This document shows positions 46,718 to 58,169 of a DNA stretch of 64,000 nucleotides, piece after piece. The notes below the pieces were generated by a model. The model made no database searches. It saw only the letters and a program-made list of their open reading frames with translations, and was not told where the DNA came from. This stretch comes from Alphaproteobacteria bacterium. GTDB lineage: Bacteria; Pseudomonadota; Alphaproteobacteria; Rhizobiales; JAJFHC01. The DNA is taken from the NCBI GenBank assembly GCA_021775805.1, contig JAJFHD010000043.1:1-64000 (forward strand), in the 5' to 3' direction. Positions within the stretch are counted from its first letter, which is position 1, and each line of letters opens with the position of its first letter. Made by a program: the position numbers and the translations under genes.

Positions 46718-49339
46718 TCACTCACCGGCTGCCCGCTGCATGATTCGTTCAGGGACGGGGTCGGCCTCCGGCGCCTTGATTGCCGGGCCGCGCACCGGGA
46801 AGCGGCAAAGCACGGTGGTCCCTTCCTGGGGTTTGGACCGCAGTGTGGCCGTGCCGCCATGGAGTTCGACAAAACTCTTTACGATCGACAGACCCAGCCC
46901 GGCACCGCGGTGAAGCGATCCGGTGGTGCGGGTCTCGAAGCGGTCGAAAACGGCGGAGTGATGTTCGGGATCAATGCCGACACCATTGTCCTTGACCCAG
47001 ATGAGAACATTGTTGCCGTCCCGCTTGGCACCCATATGAATGCGACCGCCATGGGAAGAAAAGCCGATGGCATTGGACAGCAGGTTGAAAAGGACCTGTT
47101 TTATGCGTCGTTCGTCGACATAGAATGCGCCCGCATCGCGGGCGATCTCGACTTCCAGAACCAGCCCCTTACTGGTGATACGGTCATGCACGAGGCCAGC
47201 CGCGGCCTTCAGGGCATCCGCCACGTCGATCCGCGTCAGGTCCAGTTCCATGACGCCGGCATCTATGGTCGCCAGATCCAGAATGTCGTCGACGATCGCA
47301 AGCAGCGTATTGCTGGAAGACAGGATGTGTGCGGAGTATTCGGCCTGTTTCGGCGTCAGCTCGCCGGCCATGCCGAGGGTCAGGGACTCAGTGAAGCCGA
47401 TGATGTTGGTCAAGGGTGTCCGCAACTCGTAGGACACGTGGGAAATGAACTCGCTCTTGAGCCGGTCCGCGGTTTCCAGGGCATCGTTGCGCTCTCGCAG
47501 GGCGCGTTCGATACGAGACGAGTCGGTCACGTCGACATAGGTGAGCAGGGTTGCACCATCGGGCAGCGGTACGCTTGAAAAATCGATTATGGCGCCGTCC
47601 GGCCGGCCAAGCCGGGAGCCCAGCGGCCGGCGGCTGTCGTCGAGGGACGTGACGCCGATCTTGAGCTCGTCCCAGACCTCGTCTTCGTCCATCAGCGTTC
47701 TGCAGGCCGCAATGACATCGCTCACATGGGGTTGTTCGTTGAGCAGTTCCGCGTCGAGATGCCAGATGTTGGCATAGGCCGGATTGTAAAGCTTCAGCCG
47801 ACCGTCGCTGCCAAACAAGGCGACACCTTCGTGGAGGTTGTCGAGGGTTTCGCGCTGAACGCCAATCAGGGAGTTGTAGCGGCTTTCCAGATTGATCATT
47901 TCCGTGACGTTCTCGTAGAGATAGGTCACGCCGCCGAACGGGTGTTGCTCGCCCATGACCCGCAGCGTGCGGCCGTCGGGCAGATGCCAGAGTACATCCT
48001 GTTCTTCGTTCTTGCTGACGGTTTGCAGGTGTTCGGTTTTCCAGGCCCGGTAATCGGCTTCTTCGGGCAATTTGCGCTCTTCGCGCAGACGGTCGAGGAT
48101 CTCACCGTCGGTCGGCTTGTCGTTGAGCCAGGCCGGATCCAGTTGCCAGAGCTGGACGAAGGCGGTGTTGAAGAACCGGAGACGCTGGTCCGGTCCGAAG
48201 ATGGATACTGCCGTGGCAATCTTGTCGAGGGTCCCTGCATGGGCCTGAATATGGCGCTTGAGTTCAGTCTGGGCCTCCTCCAGATCGGTGACATCGAACA
48301 CCAGCCCGGCGCTGCCCTGGGCAATCGGAATTTCCACGACATCGAGGGCGCGGCGCTCGTCGTTGACAATGGCATGGACGCGGCACTGGGCGGTCGCGCC
48401 GCCCGCCACCGTGCTCAAAGTACGATTGCGATCGTCTTCGCCGATCAGTTCCGCGCCCGAAGCGATCGCTGCCCGGAAATCTTCGGTGTCGACGGCTTCG
48501 GCGAAAGTCTTGTTGGCCCAGTTCATCCTGCCCGAACCGTCCCGAAACCAGATCGGCATCGGTGCCTTGTCGAGAATGGCTGTCAGGGCCTCGGCCTGTT
48601 GCTCCAGCTGCTTGTAGTCTTCAGCCAGTTTGGACATTTCAAGACGCTCGCCGGTCAGCATGCGCAGGCGCAGTGTCGCCAGACCGCCCGCGGCACGGCC
48701 GTCCGCTTCGAGCATATCTCCCGCCTTGGTCTGAACAACCATGTTGAACGGCGTGCCCTGGCCACGCAGTTCTGCGATCGATTCAATGAGGCGCGCATGG
48801 GAGCGGTGGTGAAGCCAGCCACCGAAATTAATCCGGCTTTCGTAGTCGTCGGGCACACCGGCAATGGCACGCAAGTCACCGACAATCCGTGAAGGTTTGG
48901 TTTCCTTGCCGTGCCAGATGTAGAGAAAATGGGGTTCGGCCGCCATGATGGCGCTTGCCTCGTCCAGTTCCGCCTGCAGGTCACGGGCAAGAATGACGGC
49001 GTGCGCTGCCCGCCGGCGGGCCATCAGCCAGGCAAAAAAGAAACTGCCGGAAAGCAGACCGGCCAGGAAAAATGTAGCCACGAGAACCGGATCGGCAGCC
49101 TCCCAGTTCCACTGCGCGAACTGGCTGGCAAAGGGAAGTTCGGGGGCGGCCACTGCAGCCGGCACAGGGCAAAAGACCAACAGCCCCGCTGCGACCCATT
49201 TTCGCGACAGCCGGGTTGACGTCAGTTCTGTTTTTGCGCGGCCAGCATGCATGTCGGTCTGGCCTCTCCCCCTCTCGGCCACGTCCTCCCGGCAGTTTCG
49301 CAGTCCCAGGAGAAAACTGTGAGGAATCAAACGAATCAC
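46718..49339 (-). CDS. DivL-like PAS-domain sensor kinase homologue with Tyr in place of phospho-accepting His
   Basis: H-box reads SEFISHVSYELRTPLTNIIGFTESL; N-terminal TM, several PAS-like regions, HATPase (NLLSNAIGFSSHGGRIH, DNGVGIDPE, GAGLGLSIVKSFVELHGG); start may be 49252. Confidence 0.85.
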   Translation of the reverse strand: MIRLIPHSFLLGLRNCREDVAERGRGQTDMHAGRAKTELTSTRLSRKWVAAGLLVFCPVPAAVAAPELPFASQFAQWNWEAADPVLVATFFLAGLLSGSFFFAWLMARRRAAHAVILARDLQAELDEASAIMAAEPHFLYIWHGKETKPSRIVGDLRAIAGVPDDYESRINFGGWLHHRSHARLIESIAELRGQGTPFNMVVQTKAGDMLEADGRAAGGLATLRLRMLTGERLEMSKLAEDYKQLEQQAEALTAILDKAPMPIWFRDGSGRMNWANKTFAEAVDTEDFRAAIASGAELIGEDDRNRTLSTVAGGATAQCRVHAIVNDERRALDVVEIPIAQGSAGLVFDVTDLEEAQTELKRHIQAHAGTLDKIATAVSIFGPDQRLRFFNTAFVQLWQLDPAWLNDKPTDGEILDRLREERKLPEEADYRAWKTEHLQTVSKNEEQDVLWHLPDGRTLRVMGEQHPFGGVTYLYENVTEMINLESRYNSLIGVQRETLDNLHEGVALFGSDGRLKLYNPAYANIWHLDAELLNEQPHVSDVIAACRTLMDEDEVWDELKIGVTSLDDSRRPLGSRLGRPDGAIIDFSSVPLPDGATLLTYVDVTDSSRIERALRERNDALETADRLKSEFISHVSYELRTPLTNIIGFTESLTLGMAGELTPKQAEYSAHILSSSNTLLAIVDDILDLATIDAGVMELDLTRIDVADALKAAAGLVHDRITSKGLVLEVEIARDAGAFYVDERRIKQVLFNLLSNAIGFSSHGGRIHMGAKRDGNNVLIWVKDNGVGIDPEHHSAVFDRFETRTTGSLHRGAGLGLSIVKSFVELHGGTATLRSKPQEGTTVLCRFPVRGPAIKAPEADPVPERIMQRAAGE

Positions 49340-49545
49340 TACGGCTTTCGCCTGGAGAATCTATACAGGCAAACCGTGATTCTGCCCACAGTCTAATGGC
49401 GCCGTACGGGTAAGGCTGCGCAACCGGGAGGCGTGTCAGGCTGGGCCGGGAATTTCATCCGGAAAAGGGAGGCCCGCACGTGAGATCCGCAAGCCGGTCA
49501 CGTGCGGGCGCAAAATCGTCTGGACAGAGAGGCCAGTGCCCCTCG

Positions 49546-50844
<1,299 letters not shown>

Positions 50845-50958
50845 TCAATCCTTGAGAGTCTTTGTGAGAAAACATAGGGCACGGTGCCGGCTCCAGCGTG
50901 GTGCAGATCACCGCATTCGGACATTCATATAACAGGGGTTTTTCAAGTTCGCAAGATG

Positions 50959-50978
50959 ATATAAAGATTTCTTTATAT
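50959..50978. promoter_or_regulatory. Perfect palindrome upstream of ahcY, candidate operator
   Basis: ATATAAAGA-TT-TCTTTATAT, 9-bp perfect arms, about 118 nt before ahcY ATG. Confidence 0.5.
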
Positions 50979-51365
50979 TTTCGATTCGGCGCCCCGCATG
51001 CCGGTGCCGTCATGGTGATTGCCGGCGTTGGACGGCTTGATTGTTGCCTGGAACCAAGCCGGTTTCTGCCAAAACTGCCGATCCGGCATCTGATTGTGCT
51101 GGTTGAACTGAAACGGTCATCCCTCCGGATGGCGCCGCCGAGCGTGGCCATGGATTTACAACTTCAAGTAGTAGTTTGAAAATTTACACTTTTCTACTTG
51201 GGTGTCCTTTTCAGATCACATTCGACTATCTGACATAATCTCCGTGTTTGTTGATGGACCTTTCTTCATTTATGTTCGGTTAACCAATTATTATTAACTT
51301 ATGTCCCGATTTAGTGAGTATATCAGAGGCGCCGGCCTCTACAGGCAATTGTGATCGGGGGCCCC

Positions 51366-53597
51366 ATGTCTTTCAAATTTCCAAATTTTAAAATTGCAGC
51401 CAAAATACCCGCGCTTATTGTTGGCGCTGCAGTAATCGTTGCGGTTGCCGTGGGGATTACAAGCATCACAACGGCAACCGATAACGCAAATCTGGCGAAG
51501 CGCGAAAAACTGAGAGCGCTGCTCTTCGATCGCGCGGATGCGCTCAAGTTTTATCTGGAATCAATTGAACAGGATATGCGTTCGGTGTCGTCGAGCCCAT
51601 CGACCGTCGAAGCCCTGACCGACTTTAAGACCGGTTGGACTATGCTGGGCGATGATCCAACCACCGTCCTGCAGCGTGCGTATATCGAAGACAATCCGCA
51701 TCCAACCGGCGAAAAGGAAAAACTGGATCAGGCAAACTCCGACGATTATTATCACACGATCCATGAAAAATATCATCCCTGGTTCAGAAACTTCCTGAAG
51801 CAGCGTGGCTATTACGACATCTTCATTTTCGATCTGGACGGCAACCTGATCTACACCGTGTTCAAGGAACTGGACTACGCAACCAATCTGGAAACCGGTC
51901 AGTGGAAAAACAGCGATCTTGGCAACGTCTTCCGTGCCGCCCGTGACAGCACCAGGCCGGGATCCCTGCATTTCTTCGATTTCAACAGCTACGGCCCGAG
52001 CCACGGCGCGCCTGCCAGCTTTATCTCGACGCCTCTGTTCGAGGACGGAGAGAAAGTCGGTGTGCTGGCGTTCCAGATGCCGATCGCGCGAATCAATGCG
52101 GTCATGAGCAATCGGTCCGGTCTGGGACAAACCGGTGAGACCTTCATCGTCGGGCAAGACTACTTCATGCGCAGCGACTCGCAATTTGCCGAGAAGTCCA
52201 CCATTCTCAATGTAAAAGTCGAAAACTCCGCGATCTCGGATGCCCTCACCGGCAAGGGCTCCAGGGTCGAGTCGAACGACTACCGCAACATGTCTCTGGA
52301 AATGCATACGGTTCCGTTCCAGTTTCTGGGTGCAAAGTGGGCCTTGACCGCGGCCATAGGCACCGACGAAATCAGCGCGCCCGTACGCGCCATGCGCAAC
52401 AAGATCATCCTGATCTCCATGATCTGCCTCCTCGTCATCGCCGCGGCCGGCACTTTCCTGGCCAGGGGCATTACCAGACCGCTGACCCGGATCGTTGATA
52501 GTATGAACAAGCTTGCAGAGGGCGAGATGGATGTGGATACCGACTCCGGCAACCGGCCCGACGAGATTGGCGATATGCTGAGGGCGGTGACCGTATTTCG
52601 CGACAACGCACTGGAGAGGGGAAAACTGGAAGCGGAACATGCCCGGCTTCAGAATGAGGCGGAGGACAACCGGCGGGCGATGATGAGGGATCTCGCGGAA
52701 AACTTCAGCACCAATGTAGGCGCGATCGTGGACGCGGTTACGTCCGCATCGTCGCAGCTGCAATCCACCGCAACGGCCATGGAGGAGATCTCAGAGCAGA
52801 CCAGCAACCGGGCAACCTCCGTGTCCGCAGCATCGGAGGAAGCCTCCTTCAACGTACAGTCGGTTGCCAGTTCGACGGAAGAAATGTCCACGTCGATCGA
52901 AGAAATAACGCGGTGTGTCCTTGAAGCGACTGCGGCTTCCCGAAAGGCGGTTGAAGATGTCGCGGCGACCCGTTCGCAGATGTCGGCTCTGGCCACCGTC
53001 TCGGAGAAAATCGGCGGCGTGGTGAACATGATCTCCGAAATTGCCGAACAGACAAATTTGCTGGCGCTGAACGCCACCATTGAGTCGGCCCGGGCCGGCG
53101 AAGCCGGCAGAGGTTTCGCCGTCGTCGCCAGTGAGGTCAAGGCCCTTGCCAATCAGACAGCTCAGGCGACCAGTGAAATCGCACAACAGATCCAGGAAAT
53201 GCAGACCGCAACGGATCAGGCCGTGACTTCGATGCAGCAGGTAAGCGATGTCATCGCCAATGTGGAGCAAACATCCACCGTTATCGCCTCGGCCATGGAG
53301 GAACAGGGTGCAGCAACCCAGGAGATCGCGCACAATGTCCAGGAGGCGGCAGGCGGGACAAGAACTGTTTCCGACAACATATCCGGCCTCACCCAGGCCT
53401 CACACGAAGCGGGGCAGGCAGCAGGCCAGGTCATGTCGGCAACCAACGAGTTGTTTGAACAGTCCCAGACGCTCAGAAGCGAAGTCTCGGAGTTCCTGGA
53501 CAAACTACGCTCAGGCGATGCTGACCGCAGACGTGGCGACGACCCCCATTATGACGGCCCGGAACGGCGCAGGACAACTGACGGCTTAGCCGCATAG
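51366..53597 (+). CDS. Methyl-accepting chemotaxis protein with large periplasmic sensor domain
   Basis: TM1, 300-aa extracytoplasmic domain, TM2, HAMP, signalling hairpin [45 protein letters not shown]. Confidence 0.95.
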   Translation: MSFKFPNFKIAAKIPALIVGAAVIVAVAVGITSITTATDNANLAKREKLRALLFDRADALKFYLESIEQDMRSVSSSPSTVEALTDFKTGWTMLGDDPTTVLQRAYIEDNPHPTGEKEKLDQANSDDYYHTIHEKYHPWFRNFLKQRGYYDIFIFDLDGNLIYTVFKELDYATNLETGQWKNSDLGNVFRAARDSTRPGSLHFFDFNSYGPSHGAPASFISTPLFEDGEKVGVLAFQMPIARINAVMSNRSGLGQTGETFIVGQDYFMRSDSQFAEKSTILNVKVENSAISDALTGKGSRVESNDYRNMSLEMHTVPFQFLGAKWALTAAIGTDEISAPVRAMRNKIILISMICLLVIAAAGTFLARGITRPLTRIVDSMNKLAEGEMDVDTDSGNRPDEIGDMLRAVTVFRDNALERGKLEAEHARLQNEAEDNRRAMMRDLAENFSTNVGAIVDAVTSASSQLQSTATAMEEISEQTSNRATSVSAASEEASFNVQSVASSTEEMSTSIEEITRCVLEATAASRKAVEDVAATRSQMSALATVSEKIGGVVNMISEIAEQTNLLALNATIESARAGEAGRGFAVVASEVKALANQTAQATSEIAQQIQEMQTATDQAVTSMQQVSDVIANVEQTSTVIASAMEEQGAATQEIAHNVQEAAGGTRTVSDNISGLTQASHEAGQAAGQVMSATNELFEQSQTLRSEVSEFLDKLRSGDADRRRGDDPHYDGPERRRTTDGLAA

Positions 53598-53689
53598 CGC
53601 CTGGACCGCGTTTGCTGCCGCCCTCGTTTCCGGCGCGGCGCGGTCATCAACCGCCCGGCGTCTGATTTTCACGCCAAAACACTGTCCGT

Positions 53690-53808
53690 CTAAAGCGTGT
53701 CGCAATTTATGGGTTTCATTCCTCGTGCTGATTGGCGTTGCACCGCCAAAACTTTGGCTTTACTGCCCGCCCAGATTGTCGTCCTCGTGTCGGTGCACGA
53801 GGACGACA
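53690..53808 (+). repeat. Dispersed hairpin-rich intergenic repeat, copy B (between convergent MCP and cspA)
   Basis: CTAAAGCGTGTCGCAATTTATGGGTTTCATTCCTCGTGCTGATTGGCGTTGCACCGCCAAAACTTTGGCTTTAC...; terminal 13-bp perfect inverted repeat TGTCGTCCTCGTG/CACGAGGACGACA at 53777-53808. Confidence 0.85.
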
Positions 53809-54035
53809 GTTCAGAAGAGCGCAATACCGCCGTTGCGGCGGCGAGGGATGGATCGACGATGTGCAGACCAGTGGCGCATTGCATCGATTGTGCAAGGCTC
53901 TATCCGGTCTGAAATGCCTGTGGGATTGTGTGTCGATGGCATCGACCCGCGAGACTTCGCGATTGGCTGGTCTGTTCCGGCCTGTGTGATCCGCAACACC
54001 TGGTTGCAGACCTCTGTTTCTGTTGCGCTGCGGCA

Positions 54036-54061
54036 CCGCCTCCAATTTGCATTGGAGGCGG
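54036..54061 (-). terminator. Hairpin downstream of cspA
   Basis: CCGCCTCCAAT-TTGC-ATTGGAGGCGG, 11-bp perfect stem 12 nt beyond cspA stop; no T-run. Confidence 0.55.
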
Positions 54062-54073
54062 CGCTCACCATCG

Positions 54074-54283
54074 TTACTCGACGACGGACAAATTCTCGGC
54101 AGATGATTTGCCGTTCTGGCCAGGCTGAAGGTCGTAGGAGACCTTCTGACCTTCATTGAGCGTGCTCAATCCGGCGCGTTCGACAGCGGAAATGTGGACG
54201 AAAGCGTCATTGCCACCATCTTCCGGTTCAATGAATCCATAACCCTTGGTCGGGTTAAACCACTTTACGGTACCAGTCGTCAT
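54074..54283 (-). CDS. Cold shock protein, CspA family
   Basis: [38 protein letters not shown]. Confidence 0.97.
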   Translation of the reverse strand: MTTGTVKWFNPTKGYGFIEPEDGGNDAFVHISAVERAGLSTLNEGQKVSYDLQPGQNGKSSAENLSVVE

Positions 54284-54503
54284 AGTCTTTTCCTCTAACA
54301 GGAGTGCTGATTTGGCGCCACACTTTGGGTGACGGCGCAGTCTGTTTAACGCTCACATTGTCAGGGGATAAATAAGAGGATCGGCGAACCGGCTATCTAA
54401 GTAACACAAAACAAATGCAATACGTATATTGGCCCTTTATAGGATTTTGTGCCAAAAGTCAATGAATCTCAAGACGGTTACGCTTCCCGAAGCGATTGCT
54501 CCC

Positions 54504-54616
54504 AGAACGGAACGAGGAAAAATGTGAGCGGTTTTCCGCCCGCATCCCGCTCCAGGAAACTGAGTGAGATCAGGTTTCCTGGGTTATGGTCGATTCAACC
54601 ATAATTTATCCTGATT
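54504..54616 (+). repeat. Two-hairpin dispersed intergenic repeat, copy 2
   Basis: AGAACGGAACGAGGAAAAATGTGAGCGGTTTTCCGCCCGCATCCCGCTCC...GATCAGG..TTATGGTCGATTCAACCATAA..ATCCTGAT; aligns with 33449-33561. Confidence 0.85.
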
Positions 54617-54617
54617 C

Positions 54618-54641
54618 AGGGTCTGTTGAGCAACAGACCCT
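54618..54641. terminator. Hairpin overlapping rhlE stop codon
   Basis: AGGGTCTGTTG-AG-CAACAGACCCT, 11-bp perfect arms; abuts repeat copy 2. Confidence 0.5.
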
Positions 54642-55881
54642 AGGCCGCGCGCCGGTCAGTCCGGCCGGGTCTGCGCCGTCTGCGCGAGCCGGATGCCGGT
54701 TTGCCCGGACGCGGTTTGGCCTGGCTGCCGGGCGCCTGCTTGAATTCCACGGGTTTCTCGCCGACAACCTTCAACGGGCGCTTGATCAACCGCTCGATGG
54801 CACGCAGATGCGATAGTTCAGCCGGGTCACAGAGCGAAATTGCAATGCCAGCAGCCCCAGCGCGCGCGGTCCGTCCGATCCGGTGGACGTAGGATTCCGG
54901 CTCGTTGGGCAGTTCGAAGTTTATGACATGGGTGACATCATCGACATCGATGCCACGTGACGCGATATCGGTGGCCACCAGTATCCGCAGCCTGCCCTTC
55001 TTGAAATTGGCCAGAGCACGCTGGCGGGCGTTCTGGGACTTGTTGCCGTGAATCGCCTCCGCAACGATGCTGGTTCGGGCCAGATGCTTGACCACCTGGT
55101 CGGCGCGGTGTTTCGTACGCGTAAACACGATAACCTTGGCCATGTCTGGGGACTCAAGCAGTTTTGCCAGATGCGCGCGTTTCGCTACTGCGGCAATGTG
55201 ATGTACTCTCTGCTCGATGCGTTCGACGGCGACAGTTTTGGCCGCAATCTGGACGCGTTCCGGCCTGTTCAGAACTTCACCGGCGAGAACCGCCACTTCA
55301 GCAGGCATGGTCGCGGAAAACAGCAATGTCTGGCGGTCCTTGGGCAACATGGCGGAAATCTTGCGCACGTCACGAATGAAGCCCATATCGAACATACGGT
55401 CGGCTTCGTCGAGAATAAGATACTTGCACTCGCTCAATGTCGTGCACCGCTGGTTGATGAGGTCGAGCAGGCGACCGGGCGTGGCAATCAGAATGTCAAC
55501 GCCGCGGCGCAGTGTTTCCACCTGCGGGCGTTTGGAGACGCCGCCCATGACAACCGCCTGACGGACCCGCTGGTGGCGACCATAGGTCTTGATGCTGTCC
55601 GATATCTGAAGGGCGAGTTCACGGGTCGGCGCCAGAACAAGGGCCCTGGTGGAACCGGGCTTGGTCCTGTCGCCGTCGGCTTCCAGATGATGCAGCAGCG
55701 GCAAAGTAAAGGCCGCCGTCTTGCCGGTGCCAGTCTGGGCAATGCCAAGTATGTCCTTGCCGTCCAGCAGGAGCGGGATGGCTTGTTGTTGAATTGGTGT
55801 AGGGGTCTTGTATTGCGCGTCGTCAAGCGCGCGCAAGAGCCGATCGGAAAGCCCGAGGTCGGCGAAATTTGAAACAGTCAC
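54640..55881 (-). CDS. rhlE: DEAD-box ATP-dependent RNA helicase, RhlE-like
   Basis: AQTGTGKTAAFTLPLL, PTRELALQI, LDEADRMFDMGF, SATMP, VLVATDIASRGIDV, HRIGRTARAG. Confidence 0.93.
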   Translation of the reverse strand: MTVSNFADLGLSDRLLRALDDAQYKTPTPIQQQAIPLLLDGKDILGIAQTGTGKTAAFTLPLLHHLEADGDRTKPGSTRALVLAPTRELALQISDSIKTYGRHQRVRQAVVMGGVSKRPQVETLRRGVDILIATPGRLLDLINQRCTTLSECKYLILDEADRMFDMGFIRDVRKISAMLPKDRQTLLFSATMPAEVAVLAGEVLNRPERVQIAAKTVAVERIEQRVHHIAAVAKRAHLAKLLESPDMAKVIVFTRTKHRADQVVKHLARTSIVAEAIHGNKSQNARQRALANFKKGRLRILVATDIASRGIDVDDVTHVINFELPNEPESYVHRIGRTARAGAAGIAISLCDPAELSHLRAIERLIKRPLKVVGEKPVEFKQAPGSQAKPRPGKPASGSRRRRRPGRTDRRAA

Positions 55882-56233
55882 TAAAAAATATTCCTTGTCG
55901 CGGCGAGCCCCGTGCGCAATCGCACGGCAGGCATCAGCCGTTTCCTACTTGTCCACGCGCTGTTGGATCAGATGGAGTTTGGGGTAAAGATTTCTCAAGA
56001 CAATAACGCCCGCAAAGGAGGGACGTATCGCGCGATCACGAGAAGTCGTGGCTGTTACTTGCGCTCAAACGGCGGGAAAGTCAAGCCCGCTGGCTCCTAA
56101 CTGGAATCATGGCTAACGAATTTCCGATCCCTGCGCGGTCTGTCATGATGATGCAACGGGTTGCCTGGCGCCACTGCCTTCTCGATAATGCGGGGCCGCT
56201 GCACGTGCAGCCCTGAAACCGGGTGGTATCGAC

Positions 56234-57670
56234 ATGCCTACAAGACGTTCATTTGTAACCGGCGCCGCGAGCCTGGCGGTGATGACCATTCTGGACGGCG
56301 GACGGCGCGTCCATGGCGCGACCGATTATGTCGTTTCCGTGGAGAATGCCGAGGCGCATCTTATTGAAGATCCGGCGCGAAAGACCGGGGTCTGGTCCTA
56401 CGGCGGTTCGGTGCCGGGTCCGCTGCTGCGGGGACGCCGGGGCGAGCCAATCAGCATCAAGGTTATCAACCGGCTGGAACAGCCGACCACAATTCACTGG
56501 CATGGTCTGCGTATCGAGAATGCCATGGATGGCGTGTCCGGCCTTACCCAGGATCCGATTCCGCCGGGTGGTGAATTTGTCTACAGTTTCGTGCCGCCCG
56601 ATGCCGGCACTTACTGGTATCATCCGCATCACCGGTCGTGGGAACAACTGGCGCGGGGCCTGTACGGCACGTTGCTGGTGGACGGCGATGATCGCGACGG
56701 CGAGTTCGACCGCGATTACACGATTGTCGCCGACGATTGGCGTCTGGAAGACAGCGGCGCCTTTCATGAAGCGTCGCTCGGCAATCTGATGGACTGGTCG
56801 CATGCCGGACGGCTGGGAAACATCCTGACGTTGAACGGAAAGGCCTATGAAAGGTTAGCCGTGGTGCCGGGCGAACGGGTACGCCTGCGCTTCATCAACA
56901 GCGCGAATGCCCGGATCATGAGCTTTGGCGTCAAGGGACAGGCGGCCTGGATCATTGCGCTCGATGGTCAACCGGTTCCACCTCAGCGTGCGCCTGAAGC
57001 CGGTGTGAGTGTGGCGCCATCCCAACGGGTAGACCTGCTGGTCGATGTTGAGGGTCAGGCCGGCGATGAAATTGCCATAGTCGAAACCAGCGGCGACTCA
57101 AACCTGGTTGCCGGATATCTGGTCTGCGAAAAGGGTCAAAGCGAACGGCAGCGACAACCAGGCGCTCCTGAATCCCTGCGGGCGAATGATGTTCCACGCC
57201 CTGATCTGGCGAACGCCACGCGTTCGGCACTGGTCATGACCGGTGGCGCCATGCGGTTCCTGCAATCTGCCACCTACAAAGGCGAGAGCCTGGATGGCAG
57301 GACGCTGGCGAGAAAGCATGGACAGACCTGGGCCTTTAATGGCGTGGCCGGCATGACGGACGATCCTTTGTTCAAGGCCGGGCGGGGTGAGACCGTCAGG
57401 CTAACGCTGAAGAACGAAACACTCTGGCCGCACGCCATCCACCTGCACGGGCACCATTTCCAGATCGTCTCCAGGCAAGCCGCAGGCGCGTCAACGGCGT
57501 CACCACCAGAGGGTGCCGAAGTCGACGCGATGCGGGACACAGTTCTGGTGGACCGGGAGGAAACCGTCGAAATAGCGCTGCTTGCCGACAACCCCGGCAA
57601 ATGGATGCTGCACTGTCACATGCTGGAACACCAGGCCAGCGGCATGAGCACCTGGTTCCTTGTGAGCTGA
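56234..57670 (+). CDS. Multicopper oxidase family protein, Tat-like signal
   Basis: MPTRRSFVTGAASLAV; copper motifs HWHG, WYHPHH, HAIHLHGHHFQIV, MLHCHMLEHQASGMSTWF. Confidence 0.95.
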   Translation: MPTRRSFVTGAASLAVMTILDGGRRVHGATDYVVSVENAEAHLIEDPARKTGVWSYGGSVPGPLLRGRRGEPISIKVINRLEQPTTIHWHGLRIENAMDGVSGLTQDPIPPGGEFVYSFVPPDAGTYWYHPHHRSWEQLARGLYGTLLVDGDDRDGEFDRDYTIVADDWRLEDSGAFHEASLGNLMDWSHAGRLGNILTLNGKAYERLAVVPGERVRLRFINSANARIMSFGVKGQAAWIIALDGQPVPPQRAPEAGVSVAPSQRVDLLVDVEGQAGDEIAIVETSGDSNLVAGYLVCEKGQSERQRQPGAPESLRANDVPRPDLANATRSALVMTGGAMRFLQSATYKGESLDGRTLARKHGQTWAFNGVAGMTDDPLFKAGRGETVRLTLKNETLWPHAIHLHGHHFQIVSRQAAGASTASPPEGAEVDAMRDTVLVDREETVEIALLADNPGKWMLHCHMLEHQASGMSTWFLVS

Positions 57671-57738
57671 CGCGAGGACCTCCAGCGTTGCGGTTCTGGA
57701 GATGTACGTGTCAAGCACGTACATGACGGTTTTTGAGG
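57670..57738 (+). repeat. Dispersed hairpin-rich intergenic repeat, copy C (between convergent multicopper oxidase and HPr genes)
   Basis: CGAGGACCTCCAGCGTTGCGGTTCTGGAGATGTACGTG-TCAAG-CACGTACATGACGGTTTTTGAGG aligns with part of copy A (GAGGACCTCCGGCCTTGCAACTCTGGAGATGCGCGCGTCAAGCGCGCGCATGACAATTGAGG). Confidence 0.8.
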
Positions 57739-57849
57739 GAATCGTGCAGCGTCGAATTTTGTTGATGGGTACGACCAAACGCCAATCTAAAACCCCTGCC
57801 AATCGGGGTATCCAGATATGAAACAAGTCATGACTCCACGGTCTGTTGA

Positions 57850-58164
57850 CTATTCTTCCTCGAACTTTGCCGCAATCAGGGCCTCGATGGCATCGAGGGC
57901 GGCGGTGGCATCCGGACCGGTCGCCGATACATCGATGGTCGAACCGCAGCTCGCGGCCAGCATCATGAGTCCCATGATCGACGTGCCGCCGACGGTCTGC
58001 CCATCGCGGGAGACATCAATTCTGGCCCTGAATGTCTCTGCACAGCGCACAAATTTGGCCGAAGCGCGCGCATGCAAGCCCTTTGCGTTGACGATCGTCA
58101 GGCGACGGGTTGGCGGATCCTGGGCGGCATCTTCTTCCAGGGAGGTCTTGCTGGTTTGCGACAT
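57850..58164 (-). CDS. PTS phosphocarrier protein HPr/NPr
   Basis: LTIVNAKGLHARASAKFV (His-15 context), SIMGLMMLAASCGSTIDV. Confidence 0.95.
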   Translation of the reverse strand: MSQTSKTSLEEDAAQDPPTRRLTIVNAKGLHARASAKFVRCAETFRARIDVSRDGQTVGGTSIMGLMMLAASCGSTIDVSATGPDATAALDAIEALIAAKFEEE

Positions 58165-58169
58165 GGCCG

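Noticed and set aside
53725-54159. 144-aa ORF between MCP and cspA
   Set aside because: Overlaps repeat copy B and the cspA gene; no SD or protein-like conservation
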